Assembly: GCF_000425705.1 (NCBI RefSeq)
Contig: NZ_AUDY01000009.1
Coordinates: forward strand, 372,001 to 436,000
DNA length: 64,000 bases
Direction: 5' to 3'
Source: Halobacillus kuroshimensis DSM 18393
Lineage (GTDB): Bacteria; Bacillota; Bacilli; Bacillales; Halobacillaceae
Shown here one piece after another: positions 33,612 through 41,853 of the stretch. The position numbers were made by a program, and so were the translations under genes. Numbering within the stretch: the stretch's first letter is position 1; every line of letters begins with the position of its first letter. The notes under the pieces are model-generated. The model saw only the letters and a list, made by a program, of their open reading frames with translations, was not told the DNA's origin and made no database searches.

Positions 33612-34505
33612 ATGAAAAATTCATTGAAAGGCGGCCTTGTCATTCTGAATGAAATGAAGGACAAGCTGCCACCGTCAGAAAGAAAAATTGCCGAATTTAT
33701 ACTGGATCAGCCTCATGAAGCGATCCATTGTACGGCTACACAGCTTGGTGAACTGAGTTCCACCAGCAGTGCTGCGGTCATCCGTTTGTGTAAGTCCCTC
33801 GGGTTGAAGGGCCTGCAGGAGCTGAAGCTGCGCATTTCCGGAGACCTGCAGAAGAAGCCGGAGGCCCGCTTCCGGGATATCCAGCCAGGGGAACCCTCTG
33901 ATTCAATTGTTGAAAAAGTGACCAACAACAGCCTGCAGGCGATCAAGGAAACGACGGAAATGGTCGATTACCGGACCCTGGAAAAAGCAGTGGATGTTTT
34001 GAAAAAAGCGGATACCATCCACTTCTTCGGTGTTGGAGCCTCCGGGATCATCGCCCAGGATGCCCAGCAGAAATTCCTTCGGATGAACAAGGCGACTTCC
34101 GCATTTACGGATATGCACAATGCGGCCATGAACATTGCGAACGTAAAGGAAAATGATGTCGTCTTCGGCATTTCTTTTTCCGGTGAAACGTATGAAACGG
34201 CGAAAATCATGGAAATTGCCAAATACAAAGGGGCCAAAACGATCAGTCTTACCCGCTATGGGCATTCCCCCGTGACGGCCCATGCCGATGTGTCGCTGTA
34301 TATTTCAGCCTCCAGGGAAATTCCTGCCCCATTCCGGAGCGGGGCAACCTCTTCAAGGCTGGCACAGCTGCATATGATCGACATTCTTTTTGTTAATCTT
34401 GTCACCGACCAGTGGAATGAAGCGTCCGATTACTTTAATGAAATTACCGATGCCATGGATGTGTTGAAAGGAAAACCGCTTCGTCAGAAAAAAGCCCAAT
34501 CTTAA
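33612..34505 (+). CDS. murR: MurR/RpiR-family transcriptional regulator
   Basis: A 297-residue regulator with an N-terminal RpiR helix-turn-helix (CTATQLGELSSTSSAAVIRLCKSLG) and a C-terminal SIS sugar-phosphate-binding domain (HFFGVGASGIIAQD, ISFSGETYETA). MurR proteins sense MurNAc-6-phosphate. ATG 33612 is preferred over GTG 33600 because GGTGG sits between them. It is cotranscribed with the genes it probably controls; candidate operators lie at 28385-28417. Confidence 0.88.
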   Translation: MKNSLKGGLVILNEMKDKLPPSERKIAEFILDQPHEAIHCTATQLGELSSTSSAAVIRLCKSLGLKGLQELKLRISGDLQKKPEARFRDIQPGEPSDSIVEKVTNNSLQAIKETTEMVDYRTLEKAVDVLKKADTIHFFGVGASGIIAQDAQQKFLRMNKATSAFTDMHNAAMNIANVKENDVVFGISFSGETYETAKIMEIAKYKGAKTISLTRYGHSPVTAHADVSLYISASREIPAPFRSGATSSRLAQLHMIDILFVNLVTDQWNEASDYFNEITDAMDVLKGKPLRQKKAQS

Positions 34506-34520
34506 GAAGGAGCTGAGCAT

Positions 34521-35924
34521 ATGGACGAATGGATCGAGGAACTCCGCCGGATCATCCCTGAAAAAAGGGTGCTGACGGATCTTGCAGACCGGCACAGCTA
34601 CAGCTTTGATGCCTCGTTCGACGAGCATCTGCCGGATGTTGTGGTCCAGCCGAAAACCAAGCAGGAAACCGCTGATGTTTTGAAACTGGCCAACCGTTAT
34701 AGAATTCCTGTTCACCCGAGAGGATCAGGCACATGTCTGAGTGGCGGACCGCTCCCGGTGCACGGAGGAATTGTTCTGGATATGTCCCAGTACCCCGCTG
34801 AAATCCATCTGCGTCCGCGGGATCTCACCGTGGACGTCACTCCGAGTGTGCTCACGGCTAATATCAACAAGGCAGCTGAAGAGCACGGCCTTATGTACGC
34901 GCCGGATCCAAGCAGTGCCCATGTTGCTACGATCGGCGGCAACCTTGCGGAGAATTCCGGAGGCCCCCGGGGCTTGAAATACGGGGTAACAAAAGATCAT
35001 GTGCTTGGCCTTGAGGTCGTCACACCGGAAGGGGAAATCATCCGCACCGGCGGACGCACGATCAAAAATGTCACCGGTATAGACTTAACGAAGCTGATTG
35101 TAGGGTCAGAGGGTATTTTAGGTGTCATCGTCGGGGCGACGTTGAAGCTGATGCCGAAGCCTCCAGCTGTTCAGACGCTGATGGTTACGTTTGATGAAGT
35201 GCGAAAAGCGGGGGAGGCCATTTCCCAGACCCTTACCTCCGGAATCCTTCCGTCTAAGATGGAGTTTATGGATCAGGCCTGTGTCACGGCTGTAGAAAAA
35301 TTTCAGCCGGCTGGTCTTCCTGTCGATGCTGCTGCCGTCATTATTATTGAACTGGACGGTCATCCCGAGACGTTGAAGGTCGAGAAGCGCCTCATCGAAG
35401 AAATTATGGAGGATATGGGTGCGCTTGATGTGATCATTCCGAAAACGAACGAAGAAGCGGCTAAGCTTTGGCATGCAAGGAAACAGGTATCGCCTGCGAT
35501 TGCGAAAATCAAGCCGACAAAGGTCTCCGAAGATGCGACGGTGCCCCGGAGTAAAATTCCCGATTTTATGGACCGGCTTCAGATTATTAAGGAGAAGTAT
35601 GACGTGGAAGTGGTCGCCTTCGGACATGCCGGGGATGGAAACCTCCATCCGAATGTCCTGTGTGATAAGCGCGATGTGGAGGAAATGAAGCGCGTGGAAA
35701 AGGCCGTGGAAGAAATGTTTGAAGCGGCTCTGGAACTCGGCGGCACCCTCTCCGGTGAACATGGAATCGGAACGATGAAAGCCCCCTTCATGGAACTGGA
35801 GCTCGGCGAAGTCGGACTGGACATGATGAAGCGGATCAAGGAGAGCTGGGATCCGAACGGCATTCTGAACCCAGGCAAGGTGTTCCCGGAAAAAGGGCAG
35901 AAGCTGGTGCTGCACCATGAATAG
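34521..35924 (+). CDS. FAD-linked 2-hydroxyacid dehydrogenase (GlcD/D-lactate dehydrogenase family)
   Basis: A 467-residue flavoprotein of the FAD_binding_4/FAD-oxidase_C type. The FAD site is PHPRGSGTCLSGG and GGNLAENSGGPRGLKYG; the C-terminal domain has FGHAGDGNLHPN and LSGEHGIGTMK. Homologues oxidise glycolate or D-lactate and feed electrons to the quinone pool through an Fe-S partner. Here it directly follows murR in the MurNAc operon, so D-lactate from the MurQ reaction is the natural substrate; glycolate is the alternative. It overlaps the Fe-S subunit gene by 8 bp. Confidence 0.9.
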   Translation: MDEWIEELRRIIPEKRVLTDLADRHSYSFDASFDEHLPDVVVQPKTKQETADVLKLANRYRIPVHPRGSGTCLSGGPLPVHGGIVLDMSQYPAEIHLRPRDLTVDVTPSVLTANINKAAEEHGLMYAPDPSSAHVATIGGNLAENSGGPRGLKYGVTKDHVLGLEVVTPEGEIIRTGGRTIKNVTGIDLTKLIVGSEGILGVIVGATLKLMPKPPAVQTLMVTFDEVRKAGEAISQTLTSGILPSKMEFMDQACVTAVEKFQPAGLPVDAAAVIIIELDGHPETLKVEKRLIEEIMEDMGALDVIIPKTNEEAAKLWHARKQVSPAIAKIKPTKVSEDATVPRSKIPDFMDRLQIIKEKYDVEVVAFGHAGDGNLHPNVLCDKRDVEEMKRVEKAVEEMFEAALELGGTLSGEHGIGTMKAPFMELELGEVGLDMMKRIKESWDPNGILNPGKVFPEKGQKLVLHHE

Positions 35925-37212
35925 TCTGCTGCAGGAACAACTCAGCTATGACAAAACGTTCGACTGCGTCCAGTGTGGCTACTGCCTTCCCGCCTGCCCC
36001 ACGTATGAGACGATGGAAAGAGAAACCCACTCGCCGCGCGGCCGGATCAACCTCGTGAAAATGGTCGCTGAAGGGAAGGCATCCGTCGAAGATTTGAAAG
36101 AGCCGATCGAAAAATGCCTCGGCTGCATGGCGTGTACAACCGTCTGTCCGACGAATGTCCAGTACGGAGAAATTCTGGAGAGCGCCAAGCACGTCATTGA
36201 TGAACACGAGGGAAAAAGCAGACCACGGAAACTGGTCGAAAACTTCATGTTCCAACGCTTCTTTCCTTCCACAGCTTGGATGGATTCGCTTGGACATGCC
36301 ACTTGGCTCTATCAATCCAGTGGTCTGAAAAAAGTGTCCCAGCGGTTCGGTCTGACGAAGCGGGCCCCGCTGCACATTCACGAATTTGAAGCGGTCCTTC
36401 CCGAGATGCCTTCCCCAAAGCGGCGGAAATCCAGGGCGGGCCGATACGTCCGTAAACGTCCGGCCACAGCTAAAGTTGCTTTTTTCAAGGGCTGCATTAT
36501 GGATAGTGTGTTTTATGAAACGAACCAAAACACGATGGAGCTGCTGTTGCGAAGCGGCGCAGAAGTTGTTTTTCCAGACCAGCAGACGTGCTGCGGGGCT
36601 CTTCACGCGCATTCCGGGAAAGTCGATGCATCTGTTGAGCTGGCCAAACGGAATATTGAAGCCTTTGAAGAGGAAAGTTTTGATTACATTGTCAATAACG
36701 CAGGCGGATGCGGCGCCCGTCTGATTGAATATCCGCACCTGTTTGAAAAAGGAACGGACTGGCACAGTCGGGCTTCCGCCTTTGCAGCTAATGTGAAGGA
36801 CATCTCAGAAGTGCTGGTGGATCTGGACGGCCTCCGGTTTGAGCAGTCCGTTCCGCGAACTGTAACTTATCAGCCTTCCTGCCACCTGCGAAACGTCCAG
36901 AAGGTAACCGATGCGCCTGTCGCGCTGTTGGAAAAAGTGCCCGGACTGACGCTGAAACAGATGGACCGTCCGGAATTCTGCTGCGGCTCCGCAGGGATTT
37001 ACAACATCGTCAACTATGAAGAGGCGATGGACGTCCTCGATGTGAAAATGCAGGACGTCTGCGGTGTGGACCCGGATGGCATCGTCACCTCCAACCCGGG
37101 CTGCCTGCTGCAGATGAAGCTCGGCGTTGTCCGCGAAGGTGCCGGTGACCGTATGGAAGCCGTTCATTTGGTGGATGTGTTGATGGAAGCGGATCCTCAG
37201 CCGAAAACGTAA
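35917..37212 (+). CDS. Fe-S subunit of the 2-hydroxyacid dehydrogenase (GlcF family)
   Basis: The 431-residue protein has two 4Fe-4S motifs, C17-C20-C23-C27 and C67-C70-C73-C77, and C-terminal CCG domains (TCCGALHAHSG, FCCGSAGIYN). It is the electron-transfer partner of the preceding flavoprotein, probably at the inner face of the membrane. Translational coupling (8-bp overlap) supports a fixed complex. It is the last gene of the operon, closed by a terminator. Confidence 0.92.
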   Translation: MNSLLQEQLSYDKTFDCVQCGYCLPACPTYETMERETHSPRGRINLVKMVAEGKASVEDLKEPIEKCLGCMACTTVCPTNVQYGEILESAKHVIDEHEGKSRPRKLVENFMFQRFFPSTAWMDSLGHATWLYQSSGLKKVSQRFGLTKRAPLHIHEFEAVLPEMPSPKRRKSRAGRYVRKRPATAKVAFFKGCIMDSVFYETNQNTMELLLRSGAEVVFPDQQTCCGALHAHSGKVDASVELAKRNIEAFEEESFDYIVNNAGGCGARLIEYPHLFEKGTDWHSRASAFAANVKDISEVLVDLDGLRFEQSVPRTVTYQPSCHLRNVQKVTDAPVALLEKVPGLTLKQMDRPEFCCGSAGIYNIVNYEEAMDVLDVKMQDVCGVDPDGIVTSNPGCLLQMKLGVVREGAGDRMEAVHLVDVLMEADPQPKT

Positions 37213-37213
37213 A

Positions 37214-37238
37214 GCGCCTCCTCCTGGGGGGCTTTTTT
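37214..37238 (+). terminator. Terminator of the MurNAc/D-lactate operon
   Basis: GCCTCC-tcct-GGGGGC followed by TTTTTT, 4 bp after the Fe-S subunit stop. Confidence 0.8.
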
Positions 37239-37270
37239 GTTTTGGACTTTATGGGGGAGGGGCGGCTGAT

Positions 37271-37390
37271 ATCAATTATTTCTTGTGTATATCAATTAAA
37301 ATGGCGATATATCAATTATTTTCCGCAGATATCAATTAATTCAGCAACTTATCAACGAATTATCCAATATATCAATTTAAACACTCATTC
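37271..37390. repeat. Array 1: six 20-bp direct repeats downstream of the NERD gene
   Basis: Units begin at 37271, 37291, 37311, 37331, 37351 and 37371, an exact 20-bp period. Each starts with ATCAATTA or a close variant (ATCAACGA in unit 5, ATCAATTT in unit 6), usually preceded by AT or GAT, and is followed by about 11 variable bases. The last unit overlaps the stop codon of the NERD gene. The constant part is conserved but the rest is not, unlike a simple tandem duplication. Confidence 0.85.
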
Positions 37391-38338
37391 CAGTACATAT
37401 ATTCTCCCTTTATTCCTGCCTACTGTTTTAATCTTCATCGCTTTTAGCAGAATATTAGCAGCTGAGGGAGAGGGAATACGCAAAAAATCTCTGGCCTGTT
37501 TGTTTGTAATGGTTTTTCCAATTAAGAGCGAGTAGTCTTCCAGGGCAGCCACATGAGCGGACTTGCTGATATGAGCGCAGTTCACGCACTTCCATCTGCC
37601 GTGCATACGTTTCATTGGGAGTGAGGAACATTCCGGGCAGAAAACCCCTTTCTTAAAATCTTCTTTTTCTAGTTTGAAAAATTTCACATAGTCATAAAAG
37701 TAGCTTTCGTGATTGGTGTGCAAGTGGGTGGTGAAGCGGTTCATATGCGAGGCATTTAAAATGGGGGTCCGACCTTCCATCAGAGTGGAAATTTTCTCAG
37801 GCAGCGTTTCAATTCGAATGACGTTCTCAAGGTCATCATCGTCTGTATCAATCCTTGCCGTAGGGTGGCTGTTGACGACCAGTCCATAAATTGGAACGTT
37901 AGGAAACTGCCAGAGCTTCAGCAGCTTCCGAAGCTGCCGGGTATGACGGCTTACCTGAATGACTGGATCGGCAAACGTAGAATGATCTTCCTCCCATTTT
38001 CGTTCAAGGTAATGGAAGCGCTGGTTGAAAAACAGCTCACCTCCAATATTTTTCACTTCAAGAATGATTAGGAGAGAAGCGGTTACGACAAGGCAGTCGA
38101 TTTGAAAATGGTGGGTGCCGTCATACAGACGCAGGTCATGGAAAATATAATGGTCCGAGGGGAGAAAAGTAAGAGGATAATTCAAGGATAGTTCGCCTTT
38201 GTAGCCGGTTAATCGAAGCTTCAACTGGTCATTTACAGCTTCGGATTGAGGGTGATGTTCCACCAGTCTCCGCTTCAAAGCCTGCAGCACTTTGATATCG
38301 CTGGGAAAAGTGCGTTCTTTCATAATCATGACATCCAT
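37385..38338 (-). CDS. NERD-domain protein with zinc ribbon
   Basis: A 317-residue protein. A NERD (nuclease-related) domain spans about 45-165 with the restriction-fold residues D81, E94 and K96 (IDCLV...ILEVKN), E49 in YKGE and Q128. A zinc ribbon with C234, C237, C251 and C254 follows, then a C-terminal region (ITNKQARDFLRIPSPSAANILL) that looks like a small winged helix. The protein thus combines a possible nuclease with two possible nucleic-acid-binding parts. ATG 38338 abuts the AAAGG site; ATG 38329 is better spaced. Repeat arrays flank the gene on both sides. Function unknown. Confidence 0.85.
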   Translation of the reverse strand: MDVMIMKERTFPSDIKVLQALKRRLVEHHPQSEAVNDQLKLRLTGYKGELSLNYPLTFLPSDHYIFHDLRLYDGTHHFQIDCLVVTASLLIILEVKNIGGELFFNQRFHYLERKWEEDHSTFADPVIQVSRHTRQLRKLLKLWQFPNVPIYGLVVNSHPTARIDTDDDDLENVIRIETLPEKISTLMEGRTPILNASHMNRFTTHLHTNHESYFYDYVKFFKLEKEDFKKGVFCPECSSLPMKRMHGRWKCVNCAHISKSAHVAALEDYSLLIGKTITNKQARDFLRIPSPSAANILLKAMKIKTVGRNKGRIYVLE

Positions 38339-38389
38339 CCTTTCGCTCTTTCCTTATTCGACATGGAGATCGGTATTCCTTTGGCGGAT

Positions 38390-38509
38390 ATCGATTTTAT
38401 TTTCGATATATCCATTTTTTCTGCGATATATCAACTAAATTCGAGATATATCAATTAAATAAAGGTTATATCAATTAATCCCCAGGTATATCGCTTAAAT
38501 TGAGATGGG
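38390..38509. repeat. Array 2: six 20-bp direct repeats upstream of the NERD gene
   Basis: Units begin at 38390, 38410, 38430, 38450, 38470 and 38490, again exactly 20 bp apart and in the same orientation as array 1. They read ATCGATTT, ATCCATTT, ATCAACTA, ATCAATTA, ATCAATTA and ATCGCTTA, most preceded by GATAT. A degenerate unit may start at 38369. The array lies 50-170 bp upstream of the NERD start, where its promoter must be. Confidence 0.85.
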
Positions 38510-38520
38510 ATACAAATAAG

Positions 38521-38556
38521 AAAAAGCAGGAGAGCGCCAGCTCTCCTGCTTTTTTA
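38521..38556. terminator. Hairpin terminator at the end of the exchanger gene
   Basis: AAAAGCAGGAGAG-cgccag-CTCTCCTGCTTTT, with A and T tracts on both sides, is capable of terminating in both directions. It overlaps the stop of the exchanger gene and separates it from repeat array 2. Confidence 0.9.
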
Positions 38557-39519
38557 ATACAACTGATACGATGCTGCAAAATAAATGACGATCATAATCA
38601 GGGACGGTACCGCATAACGGAAGCTGTTTTCCTTTGGCTTGCGATTCACCATGAACACGGTCAAGAAAAGCATCGCTGTACTTAAAAGCGCCACAGGCAG
38701 ATGAGTGGAGCTGAGCGACTGCAAAATCGCGCCTTTCTGGTAAAACACATCGGTCACCGCAAGCAGCTGCAGGTTGAACAGGTTACTTCCCAGGATAGAC
38801 CCGAGCGCCATGCCGTAGTTGGACATCTTCATGGCTACAAGGACAGTTACGAGTTCCGGCAGTGAGGTGGAAGCGGCAATGAGGAAGCTTCCGACAAAGC
38901 TTGAACTCATCCCTGTCTGCTGGGCGAGCTGATCACCGGAAATCGATAAGGCGCTCCCTGCGGCGAACACGATCAGTGCTGCAACAATAAAACCGATGAC
39001 CGCTGTTTTTAACGTATAATCTTTGCCTGCGGCGGCTTCATCCATCTCCTCTTCTTCCCCTTGATTCATAAACCGGGTGGCCGCGATGTACAACCCGACG
39101 AGGATGAACATCTCTATCCCAATGTTAAACAAGGAAAAATCAAACGGCAGGATGAGGGCGGCGACTACAATCAGGGTGAATAGGATACCGGCCACTGCTG
39201 TTGGCATGTGCTGTTTCTCATCGATTGCGTTAAACATTTTTCGTTTTCGGTAGATCATATCTACAACAGCAATGATAAGCAGGTTGAACACATTACTCCC
39301 GAGCATGTTACCGACGGCGATGTCAGGGTTGTCGATGTAGACGGCCGTTAAACTGGTCGTCAACTCCGGCAGTGAAGTCGCCCCGGCGATGAGAAAAGTG
39401 CCGACGACAGCACCGCTCAGTGTGGATTTCCGGCTGATTACATCTCCGAACCGGTTCAGCTGGACAGCCGCAAATACAACGATGACGGCGGATAATAGAA
39501 AAATAAAATAAACCATCAT
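38554..39519 (-). CDS. CaxA/YrbG-type Na+(K+)/Ca2+ exchanger, probable Mn2+-responsive cation exporter
   Basis: The 321-residue membrane protein has two homologous halves, each with the alpha-repeat signature (GATSLPELTTSL and ASTSLPELVTVL) and GSNVFNLL/GSNLFNLQ, the mark of the Ca2+:cation antiporter superfamily. A yybP-ykoY riboswitch controls it, so Mn2+ efflux is plausible beside or instead of Ca2+. The start at 39519 is 6 bp after AAAGGAG; the ATG at 39525 overlaps that site. Confidence 0.9.
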   Translation of the reverse strand: MMVYFIFLLSAVIVVFAAVQLNRFGDVISRKSTLSGAVVGTFLIAGATSLPELTTSLTAVYIDNPDIAVGNMLGSNVFNLLIIAVVDMIYRKRKMFNAIDEKQHMPTAVAGILFTLIVVAALILPFDFSLFNIGIEMFILVGLYIAATRFMNQGEEEEMDEAAAGKDYTLKTAVIGFIVAALIVFAAGSALSISGDQLAQQTGMSSSFVGSFLIAASTSLPELVTVLVAMKMSNYGMALGSILGSNLFNLQLLAVTDVFYQKGAILQSLSSTHLPVALLSTAMLFLTVFMVNRKPKENSFRYAVPSLIMIVIYFAASYQLY

Positions 39520-39552
39520 TCCCATCTCCTTTCTATATACAGGGCTCTGCTC

Positions 39553-39592
39553 AAAAAAAAGAGACTCCGGCCCTGTTACGGGCCAAAGTCTC
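39553..39592 (-). terminator. Expression-platform terminator of the riboswitch
   Basis: On the minus strand GAGACT..GGCCC pairs with GGGCC..AGTCTC, followed by eight T residues, 28 bp before the gene start. Its 5' arm includes the CTTTGG that also closes the aptamer, so the two structures exclude each other. Confidence 0.88.
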
Positions 39593-39685
39593 GCGTCCTA
39601 TCTATATAGTTTGATGAACCAGGTGAAATCGATCACCGAAATGACGATTCATCAGCCGCGGATATGCGGTCGCTACTCCCTTTGG
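39583..39685 (-). ncRNA. yybP-ykoY (Mn2+) riboswitch aptamer
   Basis: Read on the minus strand the RNA begins CCAAAGGGAGTAGCG and ends GCGAGACTTTGG. CCAAAG/CTTTGG close helix P1, GGGAGTAGCG is the conserved 5' motif of yybP-ykoY aptamers and GCGAGAC corresponds to the conserved GCAAGAC of the 3' side. Between them lie two hairpin arms, as the class requires. Metal binding would hold P1 closed, disrupt the terminator and switch the exchanger on. Confidence 0.82.
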
Positions 39686-39692
39686 TACTTTT

Positions 39693-39722
39693 ACTATAGC
39701 GAATAGTTGGCAGAATAGTCAA
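39693..39722 (-). promoter_or_regulatory. Promoter of the riboswitch-exchanger unit
   Basis: On the minus strand TTGACT (39717-39722) and TATAGT (39693-39698) with an 18-bp spacer. The predicted start of transcription coincides with the 5' edge of the aptamer, supporting both calls. Confidence 0.75.
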
Positions 39723-39729
39723 CTGATAA

Positions 39730-39767
39730 GAAAAAGGAAGGCGCATGCAGGCGCCTTCCTTTTTTTC
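39730..39767 (-). terminator. Terminator after the subtilase gene
   Basis: AAGGAAGGCGC-atgcag-GCGCCTTCCTTTTTTT, a perfect GC-rich stem with A/T tracts on both sides, lies just downstream of the minus-strand protease gene. Confidence 0.9.
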
Positions 39768-39770
39768 TAC

Positions 39771-40979
39771 TTAATAGTTCACCGCATCGTAGGAATTGAT
39801 CAATCCGTGCTCAAAGTAGGAACCTGTCCCGCTGATTGGATCGGCCGTCTGCTCAATGGCAGCTCGGATGTTGCTGTTGGAACGGCCCTGGGATGCGAGT
39901 AGTCCGGCAAGACCGGCTACGTGAGGGGCTGCCATAGATGTTCCGGACATGTAAGCATACCCTCCGTTCGGCATGGTAGACGCAATGCTGACGCCTGGCG
40001 CTGTTACATCCACCCATGTGCCGTAGTTGGAGAAGGAGGCTTTTCTATCATAGCGGTCGACCGCTCCAACGGCGATGACGTTGTCATAGGAAGCAGGTTC
40101 GAAAGTTGTGGAAACTCCGTCATTCCCTGCCGCTGCAATAACGACGGATCCTTTGTTCCAGGCGTAGTTGACCGCATTTTCCAATGTCTGTGTATCACAG
40201 TTACAGCCAAGGGAAAGGTTGATGACCTCTGCGCCTTGATCAGCTGAGTAGCGGATCGCATCTGCTATGTCGTTCAAGGAGCCGCTTCCATTTGCATCGA
40301 GGGCACGCACGGCAAGAATCTTTGTATTAGGCGCCATTCCTGCAACTCCTCTGGCGTTGTTGGTTTCAGCGGCGGCGGTTCCGGCTACGTGCGTGCCGTG
40401 ATCATTGAGATCCATTGGATTGTTATCGTTATCGACGAAGTCATAGCCTTTAATCGTTTTTCCATCAAGATCCGGGTGGTTGTAGTCGACACCGGAGTCG
40501 ATGATGGCGATTTCCTGGCTGCTGCTTCCGCGTGTTACGTCCCATGCCCTTGGTGTTTCCGTGTTCTGCGGTCCGTATTGATAGCCGCTGTAGTACGTAT
40601 CATTCGGTGTCCAGGTGGCTTGGAATAGATAGTTCGGCTCTGCGTATTCCACGTTTGGATTTTTGTTTAAGGCTTCGACGACTTTTTCAACGTTTTTTAC
40701 CTTCAACACTTTCTCCTCAGCTTCGACGACTTCCTGTTGTTCCTCCAGGACAACAGCGTCCATCTGGTTCATCTCTTTTTTGTTTGGAGAGAAGCCTTCT
40801 TTATATTTCACGACGACTTCACCCGGCACGTACTTTCCTTTTTCGAGATAAGTATCAATTTTGTTTGTCCGTTCTGATGATGTTTTGTCGGAAAGGGAAT
40901 CGGCCAGGACACCTCCAGTGGACGGCATAAGAACGAGAGCGGCGGCAAGGGACAGGGAAGCAAGCTTTTTAAACTTCAA
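39771..40979 (-). CDS. Secreted subtilisin-like serine protease (peptidase S8)
   Basis: A 402-residue preproenzyme: signal peptide ([19 protein letters not shown]), an inhibitor-like propeptide to about residue 120, and a catalytic domain with D161 ([11 protein letters not shown]), H194 (DHGTHVAGT) and S348 (SGTSMAAPH). The mature enzyme would be about 280 residues, thermitase- or alkaline-protease-like. With the M4 protease it degrades extracellular protein. The ribosome binding site is AAAGGAGG. It is a single-gene unit. Confidence 0.96.
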   Translation of the reverse strand: MKFKKLASLSLAAALVLMPSTGGVLADSLSDKTSSERTNKIDTYLEKGKYVPGEVVVKYKEGFSPNKKEMNQMDAVVLEEQQEVVEAEEKVLKVKNVEKVVEALNKNPNVEYAEPNYLFQATWTPNDTYYSGYQYGPQNTETPRAWDVTRGSSSQEIAIIDSGVDYNHPDLDGKTIKGYDFVDNDNNPMDLNDHGTHVAGTAAAETNNARGVAGMAPNTKILAVRALDANGSGSLNDIADAIRYSADQGAEVINLSLGCNCDTQTLENAVNYAWNKGSVVIAAAGNDGVSTTFEPASYDNVIAVGAVDRYDRKASFSNYGTWVDVTAPGVSIASTMPNGGYAYMSGTSMAAPHVAGLAGLLASQGRSNSNIRAAIEQTADPISGTGSYFEHGLINSYDAVNY

Positions 40980-41313
40980 ACGATTTCCTCCTTTAAAAGA
41001 TATACTCTAGTAATTCGGAGAAATTGGAAGGATTCCTGCGATATCGGGGTTGGGATAGACGTGTGAAAAAAAGACCTCTTAAGTGTGGTTTCGACATGGA
41101 AGTTGGGCAACTTTACTTTGTAACAAAAGCTTTATATCAGAAATCATAGTGTAATCAATCGCTTTTCGTAGGCCTAGGGGAGGGTTCTCTCAAGGTGAAA
41201 TGATGTCTATATTCCCATTTTTATATAAATGTGAAGGGCAGCGGGTTTCAGAAAAGTGAGTGTGGGAAGTAAGGATAGAAACGACTGCCTTCGAGCAGAA
41301 GTGTGGTGATGCT
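40980..41313. other. Intergenic region with possible gas-vesicle promoter
   Basis: This 334-bp gap separates the divergent protease and gas-vesicle genes. GTTTCA at 41245-41250 and GGGAAG at 41264-41269, 13 bp apart, faintly resemble a sigma-B promoter just before gvpQ. A small palindrome AAGTT-gggc-AACTT lies near 41100. I saw no gvpA or gvpP upstream of gvpQ and no other coding region. Confidence 0.3.
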
Positions 41314-41832
41314 GTGAATAATCGAGAAGATTCTACAAATTGGATGGAACGTGTAGGAGGAGGAGTGAAAAAAACTGCGGAATCGCTGAAGGAACATCTT
41401 CCGGATCCGAAAAAAGTATTCCGGAAAAGTGATAACTGGAAAGAAGTGAAAGACCGTGCCGGTGATGAGCTTAGCGACCGTGCGGGAGATTTTGCAAAAG
41501 AACAGTTTCGGAATTATCTGCAATCCCAAATCAATGAAAGAAAGCAGGAATGGCAGGAAAAGACCGAGGCGAATGCCAGGGACGTCCATGCCAAAGCAGA
41601 GAAAGCCAAGGAACAAGTGCAGGAGAAGCTGCTGGACTTCAAGGAGAACCTTGCGGATGTCAAGCAGAGGGGACAGGAGATCCAGAGTGCTGTGGGTGAT
41701 CGGTCCAATGGTTCGAAACGGTTGAAGGGTGTGCAGGACATCAAAGGTGTTTCGCACATAAAGAGCGCTTCTACCATGAAAGGGCCGAAAGATGTGAAAG
41801 GCCTGTCCCATATGAAAACCTATCATTCTTAA
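41314..41832 (+). CDS. gvpQ: Gas vesicle protein GvpQ
   Basis: A 172-residue, highly charged protein. The middle (KERKQEWQEKTE... AKAEKAKEQVQEKL) is a long amphipathic, coiled-coil-like helix. It is assigned as GvpQ mainly from its place directly before the first GvpA-type gene, as in the Bacillus megaterium cluster order Q-B-R-N-F-G-L-S-K-J-T-U. The start at GTG 41314 has only a weak GTGGTGAT site; the more upstream in-frame ATG lacks one too. It is probably an accessory factor for vesicle assembly or shape. Confidence 0.7.
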   Translation: MNNREDSTNWMERVGGGVKKTAESLKEHLPDPKKVFRKSDNWKEVKDRAGDELSDRAGDFAKEQFRNYLQSQINERKQEWQEKTEANARDVHAKAEKAKEQVQEKLLDFKENLADVKQRGQEIQSAVGDRSNGSKRLKGVQDIKGVSHIKSASTMKGPKDVKGLSHMKTYHS

Positions 41833-41853
41833 AAACTGAAAGGAGAATCCCTC

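Noticed and set aside
35118-35918. 266-residue frame antisense to the GlcD gene
   Set aside because: Shadow of the FAD-dehydrogenase gene; no recognisable motif.
35836-36765. 309-residue frame antisense to the GlcF gene
   Set aside because: The sense strand encodes a complete Fe-S protein with all Cys motifs; the antisense protein shows no domain or start signal.
37271-38509. CRISPR array interpretation of the 20-bp repeats
   Set aside because: The constant part is only 8-10 bp and the full period 20 bp, too short for repeat plus spacer; no cas genes are present.
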